Of a stretch of 64,000 nt of DNA, positions 9,994 through 19,573 are shown piece by piece. Within the stretch, counting starts at the first letter, position 1. The number at the start of each line of letters is the position of its first letter. This stretch comes from Pachysolen tannophilus NRRL Y-2460 (Eukaryota > Ascomycota > Pichiomycetes > Alaninales > Pachysolenaceae), in the NCBI GenBank assembly GCA_001661245.1, contig KV454018.1:250692-314691 (forward strand). Direction: 5' to 3'. Under the pieces are notes generated by a model that worked only from the letters and a program-made list of their open reading frames with translations, had not been told where the DNA came from and did no database searches. Position numbers and translations under genes: made by a program.

Positions 9994-10329
9994 TTAGATT
10001 AATTCTCCCGAGCTACTAGCTTGTTGGATTCTAGTGATATAAGCTTTTGAAATGACATTCCAAGCCCTCATGTATTTTTCCGAACATTGGTTGACACATA
10101 AATCATCGACTGATGTCAAGGAAGCTGCTGGCTGTTGGATACATTTAGCAAAACAATTTTCCGTCAATTTATTAACCAATTCAGTAGCATTAACAACTGC
10201 CAATTCTTGAGTAATTTGATTTTGTAATTTCTCCTTCAACTGCTGCGAACTCAGAGAGGAAGTTGATGTTGACAAAGGCGCAGATGGAGCAGACGCTGAT
10301 GAGCCGCCAAAAAGAGATCCTAAAGCCAT
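9994..10329 (-). CDS. TIM13: Mitochondrial inner-membrane translocase subunit Tim13
   Basis: A 111-residue small Tim chaperone of the intermembrane space. The twin CX3C motif is complete (Cys59/63 and Cys78/82, 14 residues apart), and the helices around it read QELAVVNATELVNKL and KYMRAWNVISKAYI, close to yeast Tim13. With Tim8 it forms the hexamer that carries hydrophobic precursors such as Tim23 across the intermembrane space. As usual for this family there is no cleavable presequence. The Ser/Ala-rich N-terminus of about 30 residues is slightly longer than in S. cerevisiae (105 residues in total). Confidence 0.97.
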   Translation of the reverse strand: MALGSLFGGSSASAPSAPLSTSTSSLSSQQLKEKLQNQITQELAVVNATELVNKLTENCFAKCIQQPAASLTSVDDLCVNQCSEKYMRAWNVISKAYITRIQQASSSGELI

Positions 10330-10707
10330 TTTTTCTATTTGATACTTGTAGTCTTATAAAACTATTCAACTTGGTACCATATTATAAATATATATGTCCT
10401 CAAAATTTTTTTAATTTTGTCCATTTTTCCATTTTCTACTTGATGGGAAGAGCGTTGAGTATATGCACACGACCATTTGATGACAAAGTTTTTTTACACA
10501 AAAAGATGCATAATGCATACGAGTATATAGCTAACCGGAATCGATTAGATGATTCAAAATAGTTGAAGAAGTGGTAGTGGTGGTGGTGGTATCTTGAGTT
10601 AGTTGAGTTTTACTATATTGTTTGTTTGGATGGAAAAAAGCAATAAGCAATTTTTTTTTTTTTTTTTTTCTTTTTAGAGCTGGAATTGTCTGTTTTGTTT
10701 TTAAAAA
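10330..10707. promoter_or_regulatory. Divergent promoter region TIM13 / CSC1-like gene
   Basis: A 378-base gap between divergent start codons, with a GGTAGTGGTGGTGGTGG repeat near 10572-10590 and a T run of 22 just upstream of the plus-strand gene. No specific site is assigned. Confidence 0.5.
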
Positions 10708-13302
10708 ATGGAGTCTAGGAATGTATCATTGTCAAGCCATGAAGCTCATATTTTTGATTTTTTAAATACTTCTCAGTCAGGCTCTGCTCATAAATCGTCA
10801 GGTATTTCTCTTCGGACATTTTTATCTTCACTAATTTTTTCCATATTGTGGTTTTTTGCAGAGATTGGGTTGTTTTCTTATCTTAGACCCAAGTTACAAG
10901 AGATTTATCAGCCAAAATGTAAGACGATAGTTACTGAAAGTAAAAAAATTGAGAGTTTACAAGATGATTTTTTTGCATGGGTAAAACCCACTATTAATGA
11001 ATTTTCAATAGAAGATTACTTATCATATGGTCTAGATGCTTATTTGTTTTTAAGGTACTTGATGGTATTATTAACAATGTTTATTTGTTCTGCAGTATTA
11101 AATATTGTAATATTGTTACCGATTAATTATACTGGTAATGTTGAAAATTCCAACGTACATGGTTTAGATACTCTTTCAATGTCAAATATTTCTCCCGAGA
11201 AAAATGAAAGATATGTGGCTCATTTTATAATGTCATTGCTAACCATTATTTGGTTTCATTATCTTTTGCTATATGAATTGAATTATTATTATTCTACAAA
11301 GGGGAAATTTATTTCAAGAATTAATACCTTGTCAACAGTGTTAATAAATAATGTCCCGAAAAATCTTCAAAATAAAAATATTATTGAAGGTATATTTAAT
11401 AGATTACCAGGAGATATAGAACATATTTGGTTTATCTATGATGCTCAAAAATTGAACAAGTTAAGCGATCTTACAACAAATTTTATCAATGAATTGGAAT
11501 GGGCCGAATGCAGACTTATTGCAGAAAGACTAAATAGTATAAGATTGAGTAATTATAATAGAAATACTAAAAAAAAAGAAATTGTCAATCCAAATAATGA
11601 TCATATTATTCCTTTGAACTACAGACTTTATCAATATAATGAGGTAACACCTACTTTAAATTTACCAATTAAAATTTGGAAATCTGAGATTGTTATACCT
11701 GGTTTAAGTAAAAGGGTAGATGCAATAGAGTATTCTAGCACCCAACTATTGAAAAATCTAATGATAATTGAAGATTTAAAAGATAAGTTATTAACGGATA
11801 CGAAACAACGTACAGACAAGATATTAATTGAGTTTAGTGATGCAGTTAGTGCCCATATAACAAATCAAATCCTACTTTCGGAAAATAGATCTGAAATGAA
11901 TTGTACTATTAGTGATGTAAATATTAAAGACATAATCTGGGCTAATGTCACAAATGATTCAACGTGGATGTCCTTGATAAGAAAAATCAGTGCTAGAACT
12001 TTGACAATAATTGTTATAATTGGATGGGTTGTTCCTGTTGCTGCTGTCGGTTTGGTATCACAACTACCGTATTTGACTGTTTTGTTCCCAGTTTTACAAT
12101 GGCTAAATGATTTACCAGATTATGCAAAAGGTTTAATCTCAGGTATTTTACCTACTTTAGCATTGACACTTTTAACGGAAATTGTGTTGATAATTTTTAG
12201 GTTTTTATCCTGGTGGAAGGGTAAATTTACAGGCGCAGAATTGGAATTAAATTTACAAATATGGTTATTTATTTTCTTGTTCATCCATCTATTTCTAGTG
12301 GTGACTATTTCTTCAGGGTTCACCGTTATTTTCCAAAATCTAATAAATAATCCAGTTTCAATCCCAACTTTATTAGCCACTAATTTACCAAAAGCTTCAA
12401 ATTTTTTCTTTTCTTATTTTGTTGTTAGAGGTTTGGCTTATTCTGGGAACATGCTTTTACAAATCAATATGTTATATTGGAAATATATTTATTACCCATT
12501 GGTTGATAAGACACCAAGACAAAAATATCAAAGACAAATAGAGTTACCAAAACTTCAGTGGGGGTCGATTTATCCGTATTTCTCAGTATTGGGATGCATA
12601 AGCATAGTTTATTCAATTATTTCACCTTTGATTTTGATTATTTGTACCATAACTTTTTTCTTAGTATTGAGCAGTTATAAATACTGTCTTAGATACATCT
12701 ATGACAGTAATAATGAAAGAGAAACTTATGGTAAATTTTACCCAATAGCACTTTTGCAATTATATGCCGGCGTATATTGTTTAGAATTGTCGCTAATAGG
12801 ATTATTTATGTTGCAAAATTGTGTTAGATTAGCATTGCTTATGAGTATAGTGTTAGTCTTCACAATTTATGCTAATATAAAGATTAAAAAAAAATATAGC
12901 CACTCATTGCCCTTTGTAACAGCCAAAGATATTGAGAACTTGACAACATTTCCCAAAAATTATGAACGCACTAATGAAAAATGTAGTGCTAACGAAAATA
13001 ATGTTGAATTGCAAGATTTAGAAACTAATAATGGGCTTTCTAATCAACAACGACAACAACAACAAATTCTTACAGAAGATTCAAAAGTAAAAAATAAAGG
13101 AAGCTGCAAAGAGGACATTTTATACTCTAGCTCAGATTTAATCAAACCAGTGATATGGATTCCTAGAGATAATTATGGGATTAGCGACAAAGAGATTCTG
13201 AGGCTAAGACTGAAAGGGTTGGAAGTTACTAATCAAGGTTGCAGTATAACAGATAAGGGAACAATGAAACTAACACAGTTTCCCTTTGAGCCAATGCACT
13301 GA
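10708..13302 (+). CDS. CSC1/RSN1 (DUF221, TMEM63-like) membrane protein
   Basis: An 864-residue multi-pass membrane protein of the family that contains yeast Csc1, Rsn1, Phm7 and Spo75 and the osmosensitive cation channels OSCA/TMEM63. The expected order is visible: an N-terminal transmembrane helix (about 34-55), two more helices (about 100-125 and 168-190), a long cytosolic domain (about 195-425), then a cluster of helices (about 427-735) with the family core around VPVAAVGLVSQLPYL. The C-terminal soluble tail contains KPVIWIPRDNYGISD, typical of Rsn1/Phm7 members. I cannot tell which paralogue it is; its length is nearer Csc1. Two CTG codons lie in the tail. Confidence 0.85.
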   Translation: MESRNVSLSSHEAHIFDFLNTSQSGSAHKSSGISLRTFLSSLIFSILWFFAEIGLFSYLRPKLQEIYQPKCKTIVTESKKIESLQDDFFAWVKPTINEFSIEDYLSYGLDAYLFLRYLMVLLTMFICSAVLNIVILLPINYTGNVENSNVHGLDTLSMSNISPEKNERYVAHFIMSLLTIIWFHYLLLYELNYYYSTKGKFISRINTLSTVLINNVPKNLQNKNIIEGIFNRLPGDIEHIWFIYDAQKLNKLSDLTTNFINELEWAECRLIAERLNSIRLSNYNRNTKKKEIVNPNNDHIIPLNYRLYQYNEVTPTLNLPIKIWKSEIVIPGLSKRVDAIEYSSTQLLKNLMIIEDLKDKLLTDTKQRTDKILIEFSDAVSAHITNQILLSENRSEMNCTISDVNIKDIIWANVTNDSTWMSLIRKISARTLTIIVIIGWVVPVAAVGLVSQLPYLTVLFPVLQWLNDLPDYAKGLISGILPTLALTLLTEIVLIIFRFLSWWKGKFTGAELELNLQIWLFIFLFIHLFLVVTISSGFTVIFQNLINNPVSIPTLLATNLPKASNFFFSYFVVRGLAYSGNMLLQINMLYWKYIYYPLVDKTPRQKYQRQIELPKLQWGSIYPYFSVLGCISIVYSIISPLILIICTITFFLVLSSYKYCLRYIYDSNNERETYGKFYPIALLQLYAGVYCLELSLIGLFMLQNCVRLALLMSIVLVFTIYANIKIKKKYSHSLPFVTAKDIENLTTFPKNYERTNEKCSANENNVELQDLETNNGLSNQQRQQQQILTEDSKVKNKGSCKEDILYSSSDLIKPVIWIPRDNYGISDKEILRLRLKGLEVTNQGCSITDKGTMKLTQFPFEPMH

Positions 13303-13660
13303 ATGCTCTAGCTTTACTAGTTTGTGTTGATTATAGAATCAGTAATAAAAAGAATGTATATATATATATGAATTGATCCAAAAACCTATTTTGTAATGAA
13401 TGAGCCGCAGCTCAAACTTATGCATGCAAGTTACTTTTAAAAGATCTCTCTGCAAACACAAACACAATGTTCATGAATACAAGTTTGGTACTTAACATCT
13501 TCAGACAACAATTGTAAGCTGAATTGTTTTTTGTTATTGATTTATTTAACCTTACTAAATGATAATTTAGTTTTGGCTATTTTTCTTAACTGTTGCTAGC
13601 TTTTCCGTTTTATTTACTTATTTTTTTTTTTTTTTTATCTTTTTATTGAATAAGAAAGGC
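13303..13660. other. Intergenic region upstream of the Crh1-like gene
   Basis: A 358-base gap between two plus-strand genes with a T run of 18 close to the next start. Nothing specific is recognised. Confidence 0.5.
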
Positions 13661-14836
13661 ATGCATCTCAAGATAATACTTTTGTTTTTCTTAGCTTTTC
13701 TAATTTTCGGGGAAGATTGCGATGATGGAGGCGATGAAGGTGAGGAAGAAGTTGAAGAAGCTCAAGACATGCCATGTAATCCTTTAAGATCCTCTGAATG
13801 CTCCCCAGTTCCGGCGTTAGCGAGTTCCTTTATAGAAGATTTCAAGAAAGAGCCTTCGCTTTTCAGTCTGTCTTCTACTCCAAGTGGAGTATCATTTAGT
13901 GAAGAAGGTTTAAAGTTAACAATAAATGAGAGGTACGATAATCCAGGTTTGAAGTCAAATTTTTATATCATGTTTGGTAAAGTTGAAGTTGTATTAAAAG
14001 CAGCACCTGGAAGAGGAGTCATTTCTTCTTTTTATTTACAATCTGATAGTTTAGATGAGATTGATTGGGAATGGTTTGGTGGTGATCCATATGAAGCACA
14101 GACAAATTTTTTCTCAAAGGGAAACACAACAACTTATGATCGTGGTGGTTATCATTCTGTTTCTGAACCTCAACATCTATTTCATCGTTATACAATTGAT
14201 TGGACGGAATCAAGTTTAACATGGTATATTGATGGAATACCAATTAGAACTTTATTGAATACTTCATCAGAAGGTTATCCTCAAACACCAATGGCCATTT
14301 TTCTGAGTCTTTGGTCAGGTGGTGATGAAGAGAATTCCCCAGGTACGATTGACTGGGCTGGTGGAATAACTGACTATAATAACCTGCCATTTTCAATGAT
14401 GATTTCCAAAGTAATTGTTATCGATTATTCTAGCGGTACAGAATATCATTACTCTGATAATAGCGGCAGTTGGTCTTCAATCGAAGCAACAGGTGGTAAA
14501 ATAAACGACAGAGTGGTTGAAGCTAATAGGGAATTTGCATCTTTAGTTGGATGTTTACCAGACGAGAATGATGTTACACCACCACAATTTATAAATCACC
14601 CTGAAGACGGTGCTGAAAATAGAAAAGAATATTCTGGACCTAGAGTAAGTGACAATTTTGTTAATCGAAACACACAGGAATGGCCGTTTCAAACGGTCAT
14701 AGACAATTCAAAATCAAGTTCAAATTTAACTAATTCTAAGAATTTTACTACAGAACAAAGTGGAGCTGCTAAATCATTCTCCAATAGTTACTTATTTGCA
14801 TTAACTTTAATGAGTTTTATTGCCATTATAAATTGA
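13661..14836 (+). CDS. CRH1: Crh1-type GH16 chitin-glucan transglycosylase, GPI-anchored
   Basis: A 391-residue cell-wall enzyme that joins chitin to beta-glucan. It begins with a signal peptide (MHLKIILLFFLAFLIFG). The GH16 catalytic motif DEIDWEW is at about 132-138 with both Glu and the middle Asp in place. The flanking blocks RYDNPGLKSNFYIMFGK, SSFYLQSD, NFFSKGNTTTYDRG and SSEGYPQTP match yeast Crh1 closely. A hydrophobic C-terminus after a Ser/Asn region fits GPI attachment. Unusually, an acidic run of about 18 residues sits between the signal peptide and the CNPL motif. The open frame starts with a TTG; ATG at 13661 is chosen because it begins the signal peptide. The CTG at 14384-14386 falls where Crh1 has Ala (ND-A-PF). 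Confidence 0.92.
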   Translation: MHLKIILLFFLAFLIFGEDCDDGGDEGEEEVEEAQDMPCNPLRSSECSPVPALASSFIEDFKKEPSLFSLSSTPSGVSFSEEGLKLTINERYDNPGLKSNFYIMFGKVEVVLKAAPGRGVISSFYLQSDSLDEIDWEWFGGDPYEAQTNFFSKGNTTTYDRGGYHSVSEPQHLFHRYTIDWTESSLTWYIDGIPIRTLLNTSSEGYPQTPMAIFLSLWSGGDEENSPGTIDWAGGITDYNNLPFSMMISKVIVIDYSSGTEYHYSDNSGSWSSIEATGGKINDRVVEANREFASLVGCLPDENDVTPPQFINHPEDGAENRKEYSGPRVSDNFVNRNTQEWPFQTVIDNSKSSSNLTNSKNFTTEQSGAAKSFSNSYLFALTLMSFIAIIN

Positions 14837-15151
14837 CAATGCTTTTTTATTTTATTTTAATTTTTTTTCTTTTTAATTTTATTTTTTTTATTAATTTAGA
14901 TATACTCAGCACTTGGAAGATCAAGATAATACATAAACAATTCAATTGGAAATCCAATCACTTTGTATTTGTAGTTGAATCGTATTAAATTTTATTATTT
15001 GAAGTTTATCTCTTTTTGCTTACTTTTTGTATATGTATAAAAAAAAAAATGAAAAATTGCAAAAATGAAAACAATCCGTTTTTTAACCAGATTGTGATAC
15101 TATTAAATTAATTGGAAATTTACATAACAGCTAGATCTGATTGGTTTAATC
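14837..15151. other. Intergenic region Crh1-like / MMM1
   Basis: A 315-base gap between plus-strand genes. T-rich just after the Crh1-like stop and A-rich near 15040. No further feature found. Confidence 0.5.
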
Positions 15152-16405
15152 ATGGTTATTTCTGAAAAGCATGGGGCTTCTAGGGACCAGGGTAATGATC
15201 AACTGGCTACTTCTGTGGATTCGTTTGTACACCAACCGGATAATAATATCGTTTCAGATGGTACTTTGTTGACTCTGCAGCAATTAGAACAATTACAGAA
15301 TCAATATTTACAACAGTTGATACCTCAAATAAGTAAGCAACAACCTCTGGCTAATTGGAGTTTTACTCAAGGTTTATTATTGGGACAGTTTAGTGTAATT
15401 TTCATAATAGCTATTTTCATTAAATTTTTTGTATTTAGTGAAGGTACAAGTACAAGATTAACCACTTCTAATATTCCTCCAATCATCAACAAGAAATCAA
15501 AGACAAAGACTTTTATAACAAGTAATGAGTTAGATGCAAATTTAGCAGCTATAGATGGTAATAGGGATTCTGAATTTGATAGTTTAACATCTTCAATTTT
15601 AGAAAAAACTTATTATAATGTTGAAACTCATCAACCAGAATCTTTGGATTGGTTTAACGTTTTAATAGCCCAAACTATTTCACAGTTTAGAGAGGAAGCT
15701 TTGAATAATGATAATATTTATCATTCTTTAACAGAATCTTTATCAAAAGCTCCATTACCTGATTATTTAGACAAGATAAGAGTTACTGAAATTGATATTG
15801 GTAATGATTTCCCAATTTTCAGTAATTGTCGTATAAAGCGTTCACCGGATCATGGCGGTAGATTAGAGGCTAAGATTGATGTTGATTTATCGGATACTTT
15901 AACATTAGGAATTGAAACTAAATTATTATTAAATCATCCTAAGCCATTGACAGCAGTCTTACCTGTTTCACTTTCGGTTTCTATTGTTAGATTTTCAGGG
16001 TGTCTTTCAGTTTCATTAATATCAACTTCTGATGAAGTGCTAGAAGATACAACACTTGCAAATATTCCATCTTCAAGCACATCTACACTAGATGAAGGCG
16101 AAAAGGGGAAATTATCGAATGGAACGGCATTAATGTTTTCATTTGCTTCAGATTACAGATTAGAATTTGAAGTTAGATCTTTGATAGGTGCTAGATCAAA
16201 ATTACAAGATGTTCCCAAAATTGGGAATCTAGTTGAATCAAAATTGAGAGAATGGTTTGTAGAGAGATGTATCGAACCTAGATTTCAATTGATAAAATTA
16301 CCTAGTATATGGCCAAGAAAGAAGAATACCAGAGAACCTTTAAATAATCCATCTTCTAATGTTGATGATAATACTAGCACTTTGAATGCTGAAGAAGATT
16401 CATAA
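15152..16405 (+). CDS. MMM1: ERMES subunit Mmm1 (SMP lipid-transfer protein)
   Basis: A 417-residue ER membrane protein of the ER-mitochondria encounter structure. One transmembrane helix follows the conserved NWSFTQGLLLGQ (about 68-95). After a short linker comes an SMP domain (about 165-390) beginning ESLDWFNVLIAQTISQFREEAL, which binds phospholipids and pairs with Mdm12. The N-terminus (about 65 residues, Gln-rich) would face the ER lumen. The length fits fungal Mmm1 (about 425). It is convergent with ELP5, 100 bases apart. Confidence 0.96.
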   Translation: MVISEKHGASRDQGNDQLATSVDSFVHQPDNNIVSDGTLLTLQQLEQLQNQYLQQLIPQISKQQPLANWSFTQGLLLGQFSVIFIIAIFIKFFVFSEGTSTRLTTSNIPPIINKKSKTKTFITSNELDANLAAIDGNRDSEFDSLTSSILEKTYYNVETHQPESLDWFNVLIAQTISQFREEALNNDNIYHSLTESLSKAPLPDYLDKIRVTEIDIGNDFPIFSNCRIKRSPDHGGRLEAKIDVDLSDTLTLGIETKLLLNHPKPLTAVLPVSLSVSIVRFSGCLSVSLISTSDEVLEDTTLANIPSSSTSTLDEGEKGKLSNGTALMFSFASDYRLEFEVRSLIGARSKLQDVPKIGNLVESKLREWFVERCIEPRFQLIKLPSIWPRKKNTREPLNNPSSNVDDNTSTLNAEEDS

Positions 16406-16504
16406 AAAATCAATTTTTATTATAGACATTTATATAAAACTGTATGTAGATATTTTAATGACATGTGTTTTTGTGATTTTGGTTTATTTTTTTTTTTTTT
16501 TATA

Positions 16505-17407
16505 TCAAAAAGGATCTTCATAAGGATCTTCTTCATCGTAATCATCATCTTTTTCAAATTCATAAACTATAGCTCCACCAGAACCAAACTTTTGGGCCTC
16601 CAAAAAGGGAAGATCTACTTGTTCTCTGGCCAATCTTTGCTTTGAAGATGTTGTTAAATTGAAAGTTGTTAAATGTTTTAAAAGTTCTTGTTCGTTATTA
16701 GACTCTTCATTACCATGATCTTCATTGTGGAAAATTTCATAAGTATGCAATGTTGAATCAATTTTAAAATTATATATTAATGATCTTCCTGATTTCCTTC
16801 TATTTGTCAATATTAGCTTGAATTTTTTATTATTACACCTATTCATTGGGAATTGTAGCAATGAAATAGAATTTTCTAAAAATTCATCATCATTTTCATT
16901 TTTAACTATTGGAAATAATTCAAATATTGAAGATGCTAAAAATTGTAACAACTGAAGTGGTTGTGGATAACTTAAATTTCTCTTATCTAAAGCTACAGGT
17001 ATATTACTATGATAAGTTGCAAAAATTGTAACTAAAGGATCAACTAACGATGATATAAAATTGGCCAAATTTTCTGAACTTATATAGTTTAATGAATCAA
17101 TTATTAAAACCAATTTTTTTTCATTTTTATCTTTTAAAGTTAAATAACATCCTTGAACAGTTTTTACAATATCCGAAACTTTCAAATCTTGACAATTTAT
17201 AAACTCTGAAGCATACTTTGGTTTTATCAAGGTCTCAAAAGACAAATAAATCACTTTAGTTTCTCTTGGTAATTTGTATACAAATTCTTGTTGAAAATTA
17301 TATGATGACTGTAACAACGAATCTACACATAATAAAAAAGGAGCATTTTCCTTTAATAATAAAAGCCTTGTTAATAGCACCAATGAGTTCTGCAAAGTTG
17401 AAGCCAT
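16505..17407 (-). CDS. IKI1: Elongator subunit Elp5 (Iki1)
   Basis: A 300-residue RecA-like subunit of the Elp4-Elp5-Elp6 ring of Elongator, needed for wobble-uridine modification of tRNAs. The fold shows as strands NAPFLLCVDSLLQS, TKVIYLSFETL, KLVLIIDSLNYIS and PLVTIFATYHSNI. The C-terminus carries the family signature: KQRLAREQVDLPFLEAQ, then a long acidic tail ending EEDPYEDPF. There is no Walker A motif, as expected for Elp5. The open frame starts two codons earlier with TTG; the ATG at 17407 (MASTLQNSLVLL) is preferred. The partner ELP4 lies 43 kb away in this window. Confidence 0.92.
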   Translation of the reverse strand: MASTLQNSLVLLTRLLLLKENAPFLLCVDSLLQSSYNFQQEFVYKLPRETKVIYLSFETLIKPKYASEFINCQDLKVSDIVKTVQGCYLTLKDKNEKKLVLIIDSLNYISSENLANFISSLVDPLVTIFATYHSNIPVALDKRNLSYPQPLQLLQFLASSIFELFPIVKNENDDEFLENSISLLQFPMNRCNNKKFKLILTNRRKSGRSLIYNFKIDSTLHTYEIFHNEDHGNEESNNEQELLKHLTTFNLTTSSKQRLAREQVDLPFLEAQKFGSGGAIVYEFEKDDDYDEEDPYEDPF

Positions 17408-17743
17408 AACCAATCTGAATCTTATAGAGACACTAATACCAAGTTAAAAAGAACAATCAATCAACCATCTCATTTAACTCATTTAAAAAATTTTTTTTTA
17501 TTTTTTTTCTATTTTTCAAGTACAAATGAAAAATCGCTTCAAATTATAACGAAAATACTTTTAAAAGTTTTAAGTCATTTATTATTAATGACAATCTATA
17601 AATATAAATATATAAATAAATATATATAGCAAAGGAAGAAATTATTCGTATTAATGAAAATTCAAGAGACTAAATTAAAATACAAAATGTTTTTAAAAAA
17701 AAAAAAAAANAAAAAAAAAATAAGAAAAACAAACAGTTAATTT
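17408..17743. other. Intergenic region with an unresolved base
   Basis: It is upstream of ELP5 and downstream of the Gln/Asn-rich gene. An A run of more than 20 contains the only ambiguous base of the window (n at 17710), which shows that homopolymer length was uncertain here. Confidence 0.7.
17710..17710. other. Unresolved base in a poly-A tract
   Basis: The only non-ACGT letter in the window. It sits inside an A run longer than 20 bases, showing that homopolymer length was not reliably determined in this assembly. Confidence 0.99.
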
Positions 17744-18923
17744 TCAAAAATCTTCTTCTTCTTCTTCTTCTTCTTCTTCATCTTCTTCATCTCCAAGATC
17801 GCCTTCAAAAGTACATATTTCTTCTCTTTCCATTGAATCTTCACTCAAGATGTTACGATATTTTGCAACTTTTTCACCATCGAGAGCATATAATTTATTA
17901 GCATACAAGGTGATTCTTCTAGCTTGAAGTTCTAATAAATCATCTGCTTCTGTTAATTCGAGATTTTCTTCTAAAGAAGCATCTTCATCTGAAGAAGCAA
18001 TTACTGCTGGGTAACAATAATTTGTCCAAAGATCCTGACCAATAAGATAAACGGGGACATTTTTCATCCAATTAATGACTTTTTCATTATGGCCCATATT
18101 TTTAGCAGTACGTGGATTAAATTCTTTTGGAAATTGACTAGAAGCTGTAGTTAAATTATTATTAAGAGAACCATTTTCAAATAAATCATTTGGATAAAAC
18201 CCAAAATTCATAGTTGGTTGAACATTTTGTAATTCAGCAGCATTAGTAGCTAATAAAGCAATTGCAGAAGAATTATTATTATTGTTATTATTATTATTAT
18301 TATTATTATTGGCAAATAGTTGCTCTTGATCAAAACTCTTGTTGTTATACAGATTAGTGTTATTAAAATTGATATGTCCACCAGTGTATGATGGTAAACA
18401 TGGAAGACTAATATCTGTAGTTTCTTGAAACTTCCCAGAAACATAATTATTCTGAGGTCCCATTGATTTGTTAGTTGCTATGGTAATTGGCTGTAAATGT
18501 GTAGTTCTTTGTTGTTGCAGTTGTTGTTGTTGTTGTTGTTGTTGTGATTGTGATTGAGGTTGTGGTTGTGGTTGTGGTTGTAGTTGTAATTGTAGTTGAG
18601 GCTGCAGCTGCAGCTGCAGCTGCGGCTGAACTTGTTGTTGCTGTTGTTGTTGAACTTGTTGTTGTTGATTTCTAGCAAAGCCCAAGTTAGCTGGAGTAAT
18701 AGGTGAGCCAAAATTTCTTGCTGATTGATTCGTACCATCAGGAGAGATCATAACAACATAACTTGAACTCAAATCATTATGAAACTTATTTTGAATAGGT
18801 GTAATTGCATGCTGAGAATATATAATTGGTTAATAAATCAAAACTTTTCCTTACTTTGATTTAAAAGCTTTTGGTAATAATTACTGGTGCATATTGAAGT
18901 TCTTGGTAAACATTATCACCCAT
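17744..18923 (-). CDS. Gln/Asn-rich low-complexity protein with acidic tail; probable intron
   Basis: An open frame from about 18811 to 17744 encodes a protein rich in Gln (two long tracts), Asn (a run of 13) and, at the C-terminus, Glu/Asp. The ordered part is about 130 residues near the C-terminus, around HNEKVINWMKNVPVY, LWTNYCYPAV and ITLYANKLYALDGEKV. I do not recognise it. The first in-frame ATG in the long frame is at 18751. A likelier start is an ATG at 18923 in an A-rich context: 13 codons (18885-18923), then an intron 18812-18884 (GTAATT 5' site, TATTAAC branch, CAG end), joining in frame. The 5' site is not canonical, so the first exon is tentative. One Gln tract has alternating CAG-CTG codons. 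Confidence 0.55.
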
Positions 18924-19573
18924 TTTTTTTTTTTTTTTTTTATTTTATTTTATTTTATTTTGCGCTTCAAATATTGAAAAACAATTAAAATGACTTTATT
19001 TATTGTGAAATAATATCAGTTATCTTTGAATACAAGTAAAAATGGCCAAAAAAAAAAAAAATTTTAAAAAAAGGTTGACAAATTTTTCTTTTCAAGCATT
19101 CTAAGATCAAGAAAAAAAAAATTGAAAGATTAAAAGCTTTTAAAATTAAATTTTTAGACTATAGAACATATTCCTCAATTTAGGATTTCAAAAGTTTCAA
19201 TTTCTCTTATCTACTGTGCTCTACTGTGCTTTTGCTCTTCTTTGCTCTGCTCTTCTCTTGCTTGCTAAAAACTGATACAATCTTTAATACCACAAAAACC
19301 ATTCTCCGAAAAAAAAAGATCACAAAACTCCGAAACTCCGACTAAATCCGAACTTTAGGGGAAAAAAAAGCAAAAAATCCGAAAACGGAATTTTGTTAAT
19401 TTGGAACACTACTTTTGTTCAATTTAGTGATGAGATATTTTTCAGTTTATTTATGGGCAGGAAGGAATGTATATCTATAGCGGTATTAATGATTCTTTTA
19501 ATAGGTATTAATTTGATTTGGATATTTAATTTTTTTTTTTTTTTGTCTTTAAATTTTGTCCTGATTACTTGTG
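18924..19573. promoter_or_regulatory. Divergent promoter region Gln-rich gene / RAD2
   Basis: 650 bases between divergent starts. Short repeats are visible: TCTACTGTGC twice and TCTGCTCTTCTC-like stretches near 19208-19262, and four copies of a (C)TCCGAA/TCCGAC element at 19300-19390. No known damage-response element was identified. Confidence 0.5.
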
